Source: Stentor coeruleus (lineage: Eukaryota; Ciliophora; Heterotrichea; Heterotrichida; Stentoridae). From it: a DNA stretch of 64,000 nucleotides. The DNA is taken from assembly GCA_001970955.1 (NCBI GenBank), contig MPUH01000177.1:1-64000 (forward strand). Reading direction: 5' to 3'. Every line of letters starts with the position of its first letter. The stretch's first letter is position 1. Positions 39,721-50,309 of this stretch are shown here, piece by piece. The position numbers and the translations under genes were made by a program. A model generated the notes under the pieces. The model did not search any database, was not told where the DNA came from, and saw nothing but the letters and a program-made list of their open reading frames with translations.

Positions 39721-40878
39721 CTATTCCCTATGTGAAGGTTCATCTTCAGTTCTTGAATGACATAAAATCAAATCAACGCTATCCAGTGAGAAAACTTTAC
39801 TGAATTTTTTCTCAAACCTAGCAACAATATTCTGATCATCTAAGTTTTCATCATACTTAGTCTTACTCCACAATACAAAAAAATAATTCTCGCTCATCTC
39901 AGCCTCTTCTTCTCCACAAAAACTCTTCCAAGTCTCTTTTTTTTTCATAATATCAGGCCTAAACAATGTAGCGGGAAATGACATTGGGTGAAAGAATTCT
40001 TGCATATCAGGGTAATATAATTCTTCATATTTGACAGCAGAGTCATCCATATTCAAAAAAATGCATCCTCCATTAACAAAAACTTCCATGCAAACGCTTC
40101 TCAGATATTCCCTAATGCGCTCTTTACCTTCATTTTTTTTTAAATTCACCAAATACCTTAGATCGATTTCACATATTTGTGGGATTCCTTGCATAATATC
40201 TTCTTTACTAAGATTAGTCTGTGAACTTGTTACAATCACTGCGATACGATTGGTTTTGTCTATAGCTGATATTGTTTCTAATAAAAGGTTTGGGGATGCT
40301 AATCTGTGTATTTTAACCTGCTTCTGCTGAGCTTCAAGTATTTTAGCATTTTTTTTCCTAGTCTCAACTTGTAAGCGAATCTGTTCTTTCATATCTTCAC
40401 CTTCATTGAATGGGTTTAAAATAAGATCAGGGTTTATTACATAGTAATTTGCTTTGAACTCCCCTCGCACTTCAAATGCTGATGGGTAAGCAAAAAACCC
40501 AAAGCCTTCCATACGGTCATTTTTCCATTCACCATCATATTTCCTCCCATCTTGCCAAGTATAGCAACCTTTTCCATGGCGCTTATCTCCTTGAAAGTCC
40601 CCTTTGTAAATATCCCCATTTGGGTAGAAAATTTCCCCTTTGCCGTGTCTTTTATCTTTTACCCACTCACCGTGGTATTTGCAAAGAGTACTTTGGCCGG
40701 TTGTTGAAAACAGCTGAACTCCATTCCCATGACGGAGTTTTGGCAAGTGCTGTTTTTCATCATTGGTAAGGGAATCTTCATGAGCAACATCTCCTGAAGG
40801 TTTGAGATATGCTACTTCACCATAGTAAACGCTTTGATCTTTGAGAGAGAAACATTTCCAATTACCGTTGTTGAGCAT
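39721..40878 (-). CDS. MORN-repeat protein with an unassigned C-terminal domain
   Basis: 385 residues. About three MORN repeats occupy roughly residues 68-145: YHGEWVKDKRHGKGEIFYPNGD, IYKGDFQGDKRHGKG and YDGEWKNDRMEGFGFF. A linker helix rich in Gln and Lys follows. The C-terminal half (about 205-375) has alternating beta and alpha character, with AVIVTSSQ, EIDLRYLV, GCIFLNMDDS and VDLILCHS, like a Rossmann-type domain, but no P-loop. I do not recognise that domain. MORN proteins often sit at the ciliary or cortical membrane. Stop TAG. Confidence 0.86.
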   Translation of the reverse strand: MLNNGNWKCFSLKDQSVYYGEVAYLKPSGDVAHEDSLTNDEKQHLPKLRHGNGVQLFSTTGQSTLCKYHGEWVKDKRHGKGEIFYPNGDIYKGDFQGDKRHGKGCYTWQDGRKYDGEWKNDRMEGFGFFAYPSAFEVRGEFKANYYVINPDLILNPFNEGEDMKEQIRLQVETRKKNAKILEAQQKQVKIHRLASPNLLLETISAIDKTNRIAVIVTSSQTNLSKEDIMQGIPQICEIDLRYLVNLKKNEGKERIREYLRSVCMEVFVNGGCIFLNMDDSAVKYEELYYPDMQEFFHPMSFPATLFRPDIMKKKETWKSFCGEEEAEMSENYFFVLWSKTKYDENLDDQNIVARFEKKFSKVFSLDSVDLILCHSRTEDEPSHRE

Positions 40879-41205
40879 ATTTTATTATTAGGATTTTTTT
40901 TTTTTAATTTTTCGGATTTGGTGGGCTTTTGCATAGATATTGATGTGTGCATGTGATTTAAATATATGCTTATGAGTTTGATGATTATGAATGAAAAAAA
41001 CATAAAAATAGCTGGTGTGCTAAAGATTACTATATTATGATAAAACTATACTAATAATGTTTAATTTTAAGCTTATCTAGCTAATACCATTATAATAAAT
41101 CTTAAAACCACGCTTTAAACTCTATTCACAACTAAGTTTTTATTTTCCAGATTAATTAACTTTACAAGTTTTATCCAGCATTTCCATTATTAGCATTTAA
41201 TAAAA
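40879..41205. other. Intergenic between divergent genes
   Basis: 327 bp with a long T-run near 40892-40904; presumably two back-to-back promoters. No other feature. Confidence 0.55.
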
Positions 41206-42048
41206 ATGGGTCATTGCTATTCTCATGATTCTGCTTACACAATAAAGTTCATCTTCGATTTAGAAAATTTCACAAAAAAATACATCATCAAAACACTTCC
41301 ATCTCAACTGCCTCTATCTTTAGTCTTCAAATTCTTAAAAAAAAACTTGAAGACTACTGAAACAAATTCCACAATATTCCTCAAAGCAAAAGGGGGGATC
41401 TATACACAAGACTGCGAAAATATAATCATAGGAGATTTGCAATTATCTCCTTCTGACAAAATTTATGTGAAAACCAGGAAAAGTGACAAAATCGGAAAAA
41501 CTCTTCATTTAAAGATAATTTGTTGTGAGGAAAAGGACGAACTCAAGGATTTCCCTATTTCTGGAACAGCAGAAAGTTTAATTCAAGCGATAACAGCAAG
41601 TAAAACTTGTTGCAGTGCATCATCATGCGAAATAATTGCTAACGATATTGAACTTAGTGGTTCTGACCATATATTTCCAACCAAAAAAAATATTCTTGCA
41701 ATATTCGGCGATAATAAGCATCTTACATACAAAAAATACTGGAAGGTCAAAAAAGGTGGTCTTAACCTTTTAGCCCTCTGTCTAAGCCCTCAGTGTCAAT
41801 ACTATAAGCAAAATCTTATCCTTCCAAAAGGTTTTGGGAAATTCAATATCTCAGAAGAGCAAAGTGAAATTTATTCCTGCCCTTATTGTTCAAGTCAAAT
41901 GCAAATAAAATCATCAACACTATTTGCAAATTGCACAGTGACATATGAAACCCCTACACAAAACCTGATTTGTAAAAAAATCGGATGCTATACTGAAGAG
42001 CTAAGAGTGCCTTGTATGATAGAAGTGTCGAGATGCAAAGAAAATTAG
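41206..42048 (+). CDS. Ubiquitin-like and zinc-binding protein, probably N-myristoylated
   Basis: 280 residues. The N-terminus MGHCYSHD has Gly2 and Cys4. Residues about 10-95 and again about 98-170 look like two ubiquitin-like folds (for example YTIKFIFDLENFTKKYIIKT and TLHLKIICC). The C-terminal part (about 185-275) has WKVKKGGLNLLALCLSPQC, then YSCPYCSSQM and LICKKIGC, a Cys-rich metal-binding module. The phrase KGLNL..C...C....I....G.G.F..CP.C recurs, to my recollection, in protist proteins next to ubiquitin folds. Function unknown. The next gene begins 34 nt after the stop. Confidence 0.8.
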   Translation: MGHCYSHDSAYTIKFIFDLENFTKKYIIKTLPSQLPLSLVFKFLKKNLKTTETNSTIFLKAKGGIYTQDCENIIIGDLQLSPSDKIYVKTRKSDKIGKTLHLKIICCEEKDELKDFPISGTAESLIQAITASKTCCSASSCEIIANDIELSGSDHIFPTKKNILAIFGDNKHLTYKKYWKVKKGGLNLLALCLSPQCQYYKQNLILPKGFGKFNISEEQSEIYSCPYCSSQMQIKSSTLFANCTVTYETPTQNLICKKIGCYTEELRVPCMIEVSRCKEN

Positions 42049-42082
42049 TTTGAAAATAACCTAAAATTTAAATTGAATAAAT

Positions 42083-42541
42083 ATGTCAAGCATGTCTAAA
42101 AAACCAAAGACTCCTGCTGAGTTTATATGGTTCTCTTTGAGGTTAAAGAGCATTGATTCAGCCTCAATCGAAGGTAAACAATATTTAGACGTTGTGTATT
42201 ATGTCACTGAGAGTGGATATGGGGAATTTAGTGAAGAAGTGACTAAGGCTTTAGAGATTTATGATCGACAAGGTAAAGGGAAAATTTCTCAAAAGGATCT
42301 TCAGGAGATTGTGGATAAGAACTGGGATCCTTTTCGTAGTGAAGAGGCATTGACTGCTATTTTCAATAAGTTTGATAAAAAAGGAGAAGGGTATTTATAT
42401 GCTGAAGACATTGTCGCTGCTGGACAGGAACATAATATTGATGTTTCTTTAGAAGAAGCGAGGAGAATACTTGAAGCAATGGATTACAACCAAGATGGAG
42501 CTATTGACGTAAAGGAATTTAAATCGGTAGTAAAAGCTTAG
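42083..42541 (+). CDS. EF-hand protein (calmodulin/centrin-like)
   Basis: 152 residues. Four-hand layout: a cryptic first pair with DRQGKGKISQKD, then DKKGEGYLYAED, and a canonical last loop DYNQDGAIDVKEF with all acidic ligands, so at least one Ca2+ site should work. The first 40 residues are unlike calmodulin and may be a separate binding segment. It could serve centrin-like contractile fibres or another Ca2+-regulated complex; the sequence does not decide. Stop TAG. Confidence 0.87.
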   Translation: MSSMSKKPKTPAEFIWFSLRLKSIDSASIEGKQYLDVVYYVTESGYGEFSEEVTKALEIYDRQGKGKISQKDLQEIVDKNWDPFRSEEALTAIFNKFDKKGEGYLYAEDIVAAGQEHNIDVSLEEARRILEAMDYNQDGAIDVKEFKSVVKA

Positions 42542-42866
42542 ATAGATAAGGTGTTGTATTATTTGATTTTACAAATATAGAGTTTTGGGTTTTGATACAT
42601 GGTTTTGCCAATGTTATTAGGATGATATATTTTATTGAAAGAGAAAGAATTTGAATTGATTTGCTTTTTAATGTAGGATGATTGTATGCTTTAAAATAAA
42701 TTATTTTTTTGGAATAGAAAAGATAATAAATGGATTTTGATTATAGTATTTTTGTTTAAAAAAAGTTCATATGATATTTATATAAAGTTTATTGATAAGA
42801 ATTTTAAATTGTTTTTAGAAAGTTAATTAAATACTAATCACAACTTTTTTGTATTTTTTAAATTAA
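42542..42866. other. Intergenic between convergent genes, 325 bp
   Basis: Very AT-rich; no feature seen. Confidence 0.55.
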
Positions 42867-43613
42867 CTAAAGGTGAGACGCTGCATTCAACTTAGTGCAT
42901 GTTGCCTCCAAAAGTCCTAACAATGTTTCTTCAGTACTTTCTCTTTCTGACCTTTCTTTGTCAATTTCAGATTTCAAATTCAAAACAACATCTTTCAAAT
43001 ATTCCTGCAGGCTTTCTTCGCTCTTTTCTCTATTTTTCTTTTCACTATATAAAGCTGCATATAGTTTGTCAATATCTTCATGAAATTGTTTCATTATAGC
43101 GGCTTCCATTTGTTCACGTTCTTCACTTTCTGATTTTAAAGTTTCGTGGATTTTAGGGATGTCAACTTCTAAATACTGTTGTAAAGTTTCAATAGATTCT
43201 TGACGCAATTGACTTTCTTTTTTTAGCTCATTTTTAATCATACTAGTTTTTTCTTCTATTTGTGCCATAAGACGCTGTTCTGCTTCTCTGCGAGAATTGA
43301 ATTCACTTTCAAGAATACTTCGGATTTTGTTTTCCATTATCTGGACTTCTTTTGTCTTAGTTTCAATTAAGTTTTCTCTAAATTCTTCCTCTTCCTCAAT
43401 CCCCTTCTGCAGTTTACCAAGCTGATCTTTCAAAACATTGAACTTTCTATTTGCTTGGTCCTGAAAGTCATTGAATATATCCTCAATTCCCTTCAATTTA
43501 GTATCCAGCCCTTCAACATTCTGCAGTTTATGCGAATCCATCTTATTTTGCAAGTTCCCTAATCGTTCAGAAAGCCTTGCAATTCTCTCATCATGCGGCA
43601 AAGAAATACTCAT
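42867..43613 (-). CDS. SF-assemblin / beta-giardin family protein
   Basis: 248 residues from ATG at 43613 (MSISLPHDERIARLSERLG); the in-frame ATG five codons upstream is less likely given the family's start. Nearly the whole chain is a continuous coiled coil with regular Leu and charged heptads (KLKGIEDIFNDF, DQLGKLQKGIEEEEEFRE, EEREQMEAAIMKQFHEDIDK). SF-assemblins form striated fibres attached to basal bodies in algae, ciliates and other protists. A role in ciliate rootlets or cortical fibres is inferred from the family. Stop TAG. Confidence 0.88.
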   Translation of the reverse strand: MSISLPHDERIARLSERLGNLQNKMDSHKLQNVEGLDTKLKGIEDIFNDFQDQANRKFNVLKDQLGKLQKGIEEEEEFRENLIETKTKEVQIMENKIRSILESEFNSRREAEQRLMAQIEEKTSMIKNELKKESQLRQESIETLQQYLEVDIPKIHETLKSESEEREQMEAAIMKQFHEDIDKLYAALYSEKKNREKSEESLQEYLKDVVLNLKSEIDKERSERESTEETLLGLLEATCTKLNAASHL

Positions 43614-43686
43614 TAAAATTATAAACAACCATTTTCAATATATATTTACCAATCTTCCATATACAAATAAGTCTATCTAAAGGCTA

Positions 43687-45345
43687 TTAAGAAAAAGTTA
43701 CCAAACTATGCAGTTGCATTTCACCAAGGTCCATGCGGAAAACCGTGCCTTTTTTAATAAAATATACTGACTTGCTAGAAACAATATGATTAGCCGGGGT
43801 CCACCAATGATCTTCAGGTAAGTCACAATACTCAACACAGCTAGTTTTTGCAGAATCAAACCCAATAAGTTTCTTTTTATGAAAAATCAGTATCTCATCA
43901 TCAACTGATACCATAAAAGCTCGGCAAATACTAGGCAATCTTACTCGAAGCAAAGAAAATCTGTTGCTTACTGTATTATAAGTTTCTATAGAATCTGCAT
44001 TTTCTCCTCCTGCAACATAAATCCTCCCTCTATGGACACAAGCAGCTAAAAACTCTCGGGCAACATTCAAATTACCAACTTTAGTCCAGCTATTAGTCAA
44101 TATGTTGTATTTTTCACATTCTTTCAAAGCTGTACCGTTAGCTCCACCCATAACATATAAAAAACTCCCTACACATACTGCTGCATGATGATACCGGCCA
44201 ATATACATAGATACAGCGACAAATGTATATCCTGATAAATGGTCGATTATTAAAGTTTGCTTACGAGCACTAGGGGCTATTCCTCCTGTAAGAATTAAAG
44301 AACCTTCATTTGTAAAGCACCAAACACTACCATCTAGATTCTGGTCTTTATTTGATAAATAAGTAGTTTCTACTTCTGAGTTGCATAAAGAATAGTTTTG
44401 GATACATTCGCTAACATTGTCAATCCAAACTAATGCTTGAGGAGGGGTTTTATTGCTTGGTCTTGAGAGTTTTGTTGAAATGTGGGTTTTTGAATATAAA
44501 AGCCTTCTTTTTTCTGGAGGACTCTCGGAGATGAATGACGATTTTTCGAAAGACTCTGGAGATTTTAACCCTTCACGGAGATTCATAGAAAACCTTAAAG
44601 GCATAAAACTATCTGGCTCATTTTCTTCACTGGAAAATGAATTGGCCTGACGATATGGAAGTAAGCAAGCCAAGGTTGGGGATTGGGAATATTCTATTGT
44701 ATCGTCTTTATCATCAAATTTCGATAGGGATTCAGATTCTGAGCGCTCTTTAAAATCTAATGAAAAATGAATTTTTGGAATTATGAACTTTTCAATCTGA
44801 AAGTCTTCTACTTTTAAAGATTTGCTTAATATTTCAACCTTTTCCATCTCTTCTAAGTTTTCACACAATGATAAAGCTTTTATGACAGAATTAAATTCTA
44901 AATTCGAGCTCTCTACAGCTTTGATCCAATGCGAAAGTTTTTTTTTCATCTCCTCACAGTTGTTTTTTACTTTTTCAATGATATTAATCTCTATAGCATT
45001 CAAATTTTCTTGAATTTCTTTAATGATTTTTTTGATTGAGTTTGCACAGTTTGTATAGTACTCGTCTATTGATTTTACTTCAAGGTCTATTCTTTTGAGG
45101 ATTGTTTTTTTGGCTAATTCTACTTTTGCAGCTTTTTCAAGTATTTCATATTCACTTTTTCGGAGCTTAGTAAGGCTTAGATCAATTAGCTTTATAAGAT
45201 CTTCATCTAATAACACTGGTGTATGACCTGTTGATGAAGGAAGAAGAAGATGTTTTCCAATACATTCTGAACAGAAAAATAACCTTTGACAAAAACACGC
45301 TATTTCACTAGTCTTTTTACAAGACTCACATAATTTTTCATCCAT
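43687..45345 (-). CDS. B-box-like zinc-finger and kelch-repeat protein
   Basis: 552 residues from ATG at 45345 (MDEKLCESCKK), just before the zinc finger; an ATG 33 bases upstream is also in frame. Residues about 5-45 hold a B-box-like finger (CESCKKTSEIACFCQRLFFCSEC ... H). A coiled coil covers about 60-170, then a Ser-rich linker. The C-terminal 260 residues hold kelch blades, such as RYHHAAVCVGSFLYVMGG and RIYVAGGENADSIETYN. The order resembles TRIM-type scaffolds, without a RING. Kelch partner unknown. Stop TAA. Confidence 0.88.
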   Translation of the reverse strand: MDEKLCESCKKTSEIACFCQRLFFCSECIGKHLLLPSSTGHTPVLLDEDLIKLIDLSLTKLRKSEYEILEKAAKVELAKKTILKRIDLEVKSIDEYYTNCANSIKKIIKEIQENLNAIEINIIEKVKNNCEEMKKKLSHWIKAVESSNLEFNSVIKALSLCENLEEMEKVEILSKSLKVEDFQIEKFIIPKIHFSLDFKERSESESLSKFDDKDDTIEYSQSPTLACLLPYRQANSFSSEENEPDSFMPLRFSMNLREGLKSPESFEKSSFISESPPEKRRLLYSKTHISTKLSRPSNKTPPQALVWIDNVSECIQNYSLCNSEVETTYLSNKDQNLDGSVWCFTNEGSLILTGGIAPSARKQTLIIDHLSGYTFVAVSMYIGRYHHAAVCVGSFLYVMGGANGTALKECEKYNILTNSWTKVGNLNVAREFLAACVHRGRIYVAGGENADSIETYNTVSNRFSLLRVRLPSICRAFMVSVDDEILIFHKKKLIGFDSAKTSCVEYCDLPEDHWWTPANHIVSSKSVYFIKKGTVFRMDLGEMQLHSLVTFS

Positions 45346-46349
45346 TATCAAATATTTGTAAGATTGATATCGAAACATACTATTTTATTTAAGTTTAATA
45401 TAGTGAAAAATTTATGGCAATCTTGAAGTTTTATGAATTATTTTTTAAGTGAGAAGCTTGGAAGCAAGTCTTAGCTTTATAATATAGCTTCCACTCTTAT
45501 ATAAATGAATAATTTAATCAGTATTTTATAATCTAGTCTGCATTCCTGTAATAATAATAATAATTTTTAATTAAAACAGTTTGCTACATAGGTTTTTCAT
45601 GAAAGAAGCCTTTAAGTAAGAGAGATTTTATATAACTTATGCTAACTCTTATAAAGTATTATCATCGAAAGCCTGAATTTTATTTAAACTTTTCGGTCAT
45701 CACTAACTATTAAACTTTTTTTTCTCAATATAATCATATAGGCTTTCTACATGAATTGATTGCTTGAGTTTTCTGATTTGATTATTTTTCTTACTATTTT
45801 ATTAGCCTCAGCAAGATTTATAACTATTATTACCTTAAAAAATGATGATTATACAATATGACGTATTTTGAATATCTCCCAAGTGGATATTTTAATTTAT
45901 ATACAATCTCCTTAAATCGATTTATTATTAAATCTAGGTCATTTTGTTGAAAAAATATGAACTAATATAATCATTTTATGCAATAATGTCCTGTGCAATT
46001 TGTAAATCTTAGCCTAAAAGGCATTAGGCTCGCTGTTAATTTTTATTCGCTCTATCGTATAACTATGATTTCTGTTCAAAACTTAAAAATTATACTTATT
46101 CAATCTCAAAGAAATAAACTATTTTCTATCAAAAAATTATTTACAAAAACTAACTATCTTTATACACTTAATCATAAAAAGCAAACTCAAAAGCTGAAGA
46201 TACGCAACACTGCCATAAAAAAAAACATAAAAAGTTTTCATCAAACATCTTTGAATGTATTTATAAAAACTCTCCAACAAGTAGAAATCAGCAAAAAGCT
46301 TAATTGAAAATTTGCTAAAGTGAATCTACTATTATTAATCTAATCTTTA
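45346..46349. other. Intergenic with a doubtful plus-strand frame
   Basis: AT-rich. A plus-strand frame from ATG 46065 to 46307 gives 80 basic residues (MISVQNLKIILIQSQ...) and ends in TGA, which no confident gene here uses; I regard it as doubtful. Confidence 0.45.
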
Positions 46350-47669
46350 CTAATTGCAAAAACTATTAAAGTTATCCTCTTCCGACTTCCCCATATACTG
46401 AATAATTCCATAAGTTGGTATAATAATGGCACAACTTCCCATAATAATAGCAAGAAGTAAAACCAAAATGCTTCCTCTTTTATATTTTTCAACAAGTTTT
46501 TTCAAGACCAAAACCCCTAAAGTTGATCCTACTAAAGAAAAAGAAAGTGTCCATAAGCCATAAACGAAATTTAGTTTACCAGCAACTGCATATTGTAACA
46601 TTGATATTGTTGCAGTAAATAAAACCATAAAACTTGATGTTGCTGTTGAGACCTCAGGACGTAAACCTAATCTTAACATCACAGGATTCATAACAAGCCC
46701 ACCACCAACTCCTACAATCCCAGCAGCCATTCCAGCTATAAACCCAGCAATGCAAACAATAACAATCATTTTAACTGTCCAGTTCAGATCCATTGTATCA
46801 AAATCATAACCAAGTTTGTTTTTAATAATATGCTTGCCAATCATAAAAAATCCAGAATAAATTGAAATTGCTAAGAGTACAATAAAGGCTATTATTGTTA
46901 TAGCCCAATAACCTGCTGAACAAAAGGAGATCCCAACGATTGAATGAAAATTACGACTTCCACGAATGAATGAGATAAGTGCGACAAAGATAAAAAGAAG
47001 AATTATCAATGCAATTGATTTTGGGGGCATGATTTTTTTTTCAACATTATATATGTTTTTCAATTCTGGAGGAAGTTCTGATTCACTAAAGGAACTTATA
47101 ACATCTGAATCTGGGCAAAGGAGTCTGACGCTGGTCTTGGTTGTGTTTTCTTTTTTGTATATTTTCACTGCTGTAAAAGAAGTGTCAACTGATATGTAAC
47201 CAAGAAGAAGGGTGAGCAAAACTAATATAAGCCATTGAGGAATAACTAGATTTATCATAACACCTATTGTTGTTCCCATTAAGAGTGGACAGCAAAGCAG
47301 TAATGCAATATCAAAATCAATAAGAGGGCGCTGTTTATAAGGATGTCTCAAAAAAACTTTTATAAGGATTGCAGATAGAGATCCAGCAAATATAATTAAT
47401 TGACTCAATGGAACGGACTCATAAGCATTAAAATTGAACAGAGTTATCAATATTATGACCATGATCGGACCACCCCCTATTCCTCCTGCATTAGCAAGAC
47501 CACTGGCAAGTAATATCAAGCAACTACCTAGTACTTCGTTTCCGACCAATGGAAATAAACCTTTATGTTCACACTCTCCTTCATTACAATAGTGGTTAGT
47601 TGAGCAATCATCATCATTTTCACATGATGCAGCATATGCTAATAAAATGCAAAACCATATTATTCTCAT
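46350..47669 (-). CDS. TauE/SafE-family membrane transporter
   Basis: 439 residues. A signal peptide (MRIIWFCILLAYAASC) is followed by a small Cys-rich luminal stretch (CENDDDCSTNHYCNEGEC) and then about eight membrane helices. The family's twin Gly/Pro motifs are present: GLANAGGIGGGPIMVIIL in the first half and GMAAGIVGVGGGLVMNPVML in the second. Bacterial members export sulfite, taurine or related anions; the eukaryotic ones are poorly known, so substrate is unknown. Stop TAG. Confidence 0.9.
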   Translation of the reverse strand: MRIIWFCILLAYAASCENDDDCSTNHYCNEGECEHKGLFPLVGNEVLGSCLILLASGLANAGGIGGGPIMVIILITLFNFNAYESVPLSQLIIFAGSLSAILIKVFLRHPYKQRPLIDFDIALLLCCPLLMGTTIGVMINLVIPQWLILVLLTLLLGYISVDTSFTAVKIYKKENTTKTSVRLLCPDSDVISSFSESELPPELKNIYNVEKKIMPPKSIALIILLFIFVALISFIRGSRNFHSIVGISFCSAGYWAITIIAFIVLLAISIYSGFFMIGKHIIKNKLGYDFDTMDLNWTVKMIVIVCIAGFIAGMAAGIVGVGGGLVMNPVMLRLGLRPEVSTATSSFMVLFTATISMLQYAVAGKLNFVYGLWTLSFSLVGSTLGVLVLKKLVEKYKRGSILVLLLAIIMGSCAIIIPTYGIIQYMGKSEEDNFNSFCN

Positions 47670-48945
47670 TATTATAATGACAGATAATCACTGAAATAAC
47701 TATTTAGCTAATAGAATAGGTTTATAATTTGATAAAATATCAGAATTTTACCGTTTACATTTTTTTTTTACTTTTTGTAATTCCAATATTTTTATTACCT
47801 AATTATCATAATCTAGAAATATATTTGATTAAAAGAGTTTAAGACTTTATTTCACGAGAAATACGTTTTTTTTTGCAATTTAAAAGTTTTTAGAACTACT
47901 TGTTTAGATATTTTCTTATAATATTTATTAATGGAATTTAGGTTTTTTGTCCTGGAATCAAGATTTGATAGTTTAGATTAAGAATTGCTTATATGCATGT
48001 AAAATATCATTGTGGATAGCATGATTATTATCGATAGTTAAAGAATTTTTGAGTTTATTTGGGATTTAATATATGCATAGTTACTTAAGTATTAAAAATC
48101 TGTATTTAGGCATATAAATCATTTTAATATAAGTAACTTACCATAGCAGGTGCACTAAATACTAATAAACTAATTTGGAGTATCGTCAATTTTATTAGCA
48201 TGCATATACTTTCAAGAAGCTTTTAAAATCAAAATATTTTTATCATTATATATAATAAAAATTAGACCCTTACCTGCTATAAATTTATGATGAAGGGTAT
48301 AATTATGCTATCTTATCTCAGGGGTTATTGTGAATGAATATAACTTGAATAATATTATGCATATATAATGCCTGAAGCTTTTAGAAAATTATTTCCCGAA
48401 TTTATTATTGACAAAGTCTCTTTTGAATTAATACAATTGTTTGAATTGAGGATAGTTTTAAGGTGATTTATAAGATTTAGTATAAGAAAATTTTATAGGC
48501 ATGCTTGAAGATAAGTACCTGATTTCCCTTAGTTATATTAAATTTTTGTTTATTGACTCAGTTTTCTTAATCTTCTTCAGATCATATTAAGATTTAACTT
48601 CAAAAGTTATATACAAAGCAACAAATTTAATTAATATTTGAAAATTTGGTTTAAAATGTATATCATGAATTATCTAATATCAAATAAGATACTCTCCAGT
48701 TTTTTATATTAAAACCCTTGCTTAAGAAATTAAATAATCTCTAATAAATCATCTTATATTTCATATATACATTATACCTTCATTTCTATGCCGGCATAAT
48801 CATTTTTAAATTTTACTAGCAATTCCCCCACCACTTAAAATCTTCCAAAACTCATACTTTTCTTACTCATTTCAAAATTTACCTCTTTTATAGTAAAACC
48901 TAAACACGGATATCATTTTCATATTTTGATCCCGTTAATATTTAA
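47670..48945. other. Intergenic between divergent genes
   Basis: 1.28 kb, AT-rich with poly-T stretches near 47760. No open frame longer than a few codons with protein-like content, no clear RNA structure. Confidence 0.55.
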
Positions 48946-50304
48946 ATGATCGAAGACCTAGCCTCAAAAGAAAACATAAGATGTAATATCCAAGGTGTTT
49001 CCCAGTCATTAATCAACAAACATTTACAAACTGTTCTCGAAATAACGACAAAAAAATACCAGAAAGAGTTGTCAGTAACTCAAAAGTACGAAGAAGAGCT
49101 AAGCAAAATCAAAGAAGAATACTCGAAATTTTTAGCGGGCTCAGAATCAAGAGAGTCTTCCTTGCTTGAAATGCTACAAAGCAAAGACCAAGAAATCGGA
49201 GAACACTTAAATAAACTCGACTTGCTTAAGCAAGCATCCCAGAAATTAACTTATGACCAAAATACTTTTGAATCTGAGCTTTTAACCTTAAAAAATCAAA
49301 AAAATAGTGAAATTGTCCTTGATTGCCAGGGTTGTCAAGACACTAATCCAACAAATTTCACAGAAAATCTTGTAGCTCAGTTTGAGAATATCAAAACTAA
49401 ATGGGAAGAAAGTGGAGATGATAGCTGGGAAGAGCACAATAAACTTGTAAAAACTTTAACTGATAAGATTTTAGTGCTTGAAGAAGAGTTAAATTCGCAT
49501 ACCTCAATATCTTCAGCTTTGGAAACTGAAAATAATTTTTTAGAAGAACAATTGGAGAAACTTAATGCTTCAAATGAGCTAAGTTATGTTGTAGAAGAAA
49601 AAATTAAGGAGACTGAAAGTGAATATCAAGAAATAGCTGATGATTATAATGAGCTCCAGCACAAATGCAAAGTACTAAAAGAAAAACTAGATGTTTACAG
49701 TATGGATAAAGAGGTAATTTCTAATAAACTTACCAAAATCTTAGATCAGTTAGATCAAGAAAAAAAATCTTCCAATGACAACTCTAATCTTGTTATGAAA
49801 GAAAAAGAAAATCTATTAAGCATACAAGAAAAGCTTAAAAGTGAGCAAAAACTTAACTCAGAAATATCAGAAAACGTGATTCAAGAAAAAATGAACATTT
49901 CCAGAGCTAGAGAGCAGTTAATAAAAACAACTGATTTAGATGCAGTTCTTTTAGATACTTTAAAAAAAATCAACATGGAAAATGTAATAAAAAAAACTGA
50001 TGAAGGGTTTATCTACAATAATAACATAATTCAACTCCAACTACACAATGAAACTTTTATTGTTGTGAAAATTGGTGCAGGATTGATGCCTATAACTGAT
50101 TATCTAAAAAACACATACTTTCCTGGTACTTTTACTCACAACAAAGCTACAAACAGCGAGCCAAAAATAGAAAACTGTCTTCAAGAAGCAAAAGAAACAA
50201 GAAGCCCAATGAAGAGCCTTGTAAGCCCAGGAATAAAAGCTAGTAAAACCCCATTACGCGATAGAAATCATTCAATAGGTGAGCGAAAAAAACCATTTAA
50301 ATAA
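48946..50304 (+). CDS. Coiled-coil protein
   Basis: 452 residues. Coiled coil from about 20 to 340, with a break near 125-150 (LDCQGCQDTNPTN). A short non-coiled part (about 345-390) reads GFIYNNNIIQLQLHNETFIVVKIGAGLMPI, a small beta-type unit. The tail is basic and Ser/Pro-containing (RSPMKSLVSPGIKASKTPLRDR), with several SP/TP sites. No family recognised; a cytoskeletal scaffold is likely but unproven. The TAA stop is only 5 nt before the ATG of the next gene. Confidence 0.85.
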   Translation: MIEDLASKENIRCNIQGVSQSLINKHLQTVLEITTKKYQKELSVTQKYEEELSKIKEEYSKFLAGSESRESSLLEMLQSKDQEIGEHLNKLDLLKQASQKLTYDQNTFESELLTLKNQKNSEIVLDCQGCQDTNPTNFTENLVAQFENIKTKWEESGDDSWEEHNKLVKTLTDKILVLEEELNSHTSISSALETENNFLEEQLEKLNASNELSYVVEEKIKETESEYQEIADDYNELQHKCKVLKEKLDVYSMDKEVISNKLTKILDQLDQEKKSSNDNSNLVMKEKENLLSIQEKLKSEQKLNSEISENVIQEKMNISRAREQLIKTTDLDAVLLDTLKKINMENVIKKTDEGFIYNNNIIQLQLHNETFIVVKIGAGLMPITDYLKNTYFPGTFTHNKATNSEPKIENCLQEAKETRSPMKSLVSPGIKASKTPLRDRNHSIGERKKPFK

Positions 50305-50309
50305 TAAAT

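Noticed and set aside
46065-46307. Plus-strand frame of 80 codons
   Set aside because: Ends in TGA, unlike all confident genes, and has only a basic AT-driven composition. Mentioned with the intergenic entry.
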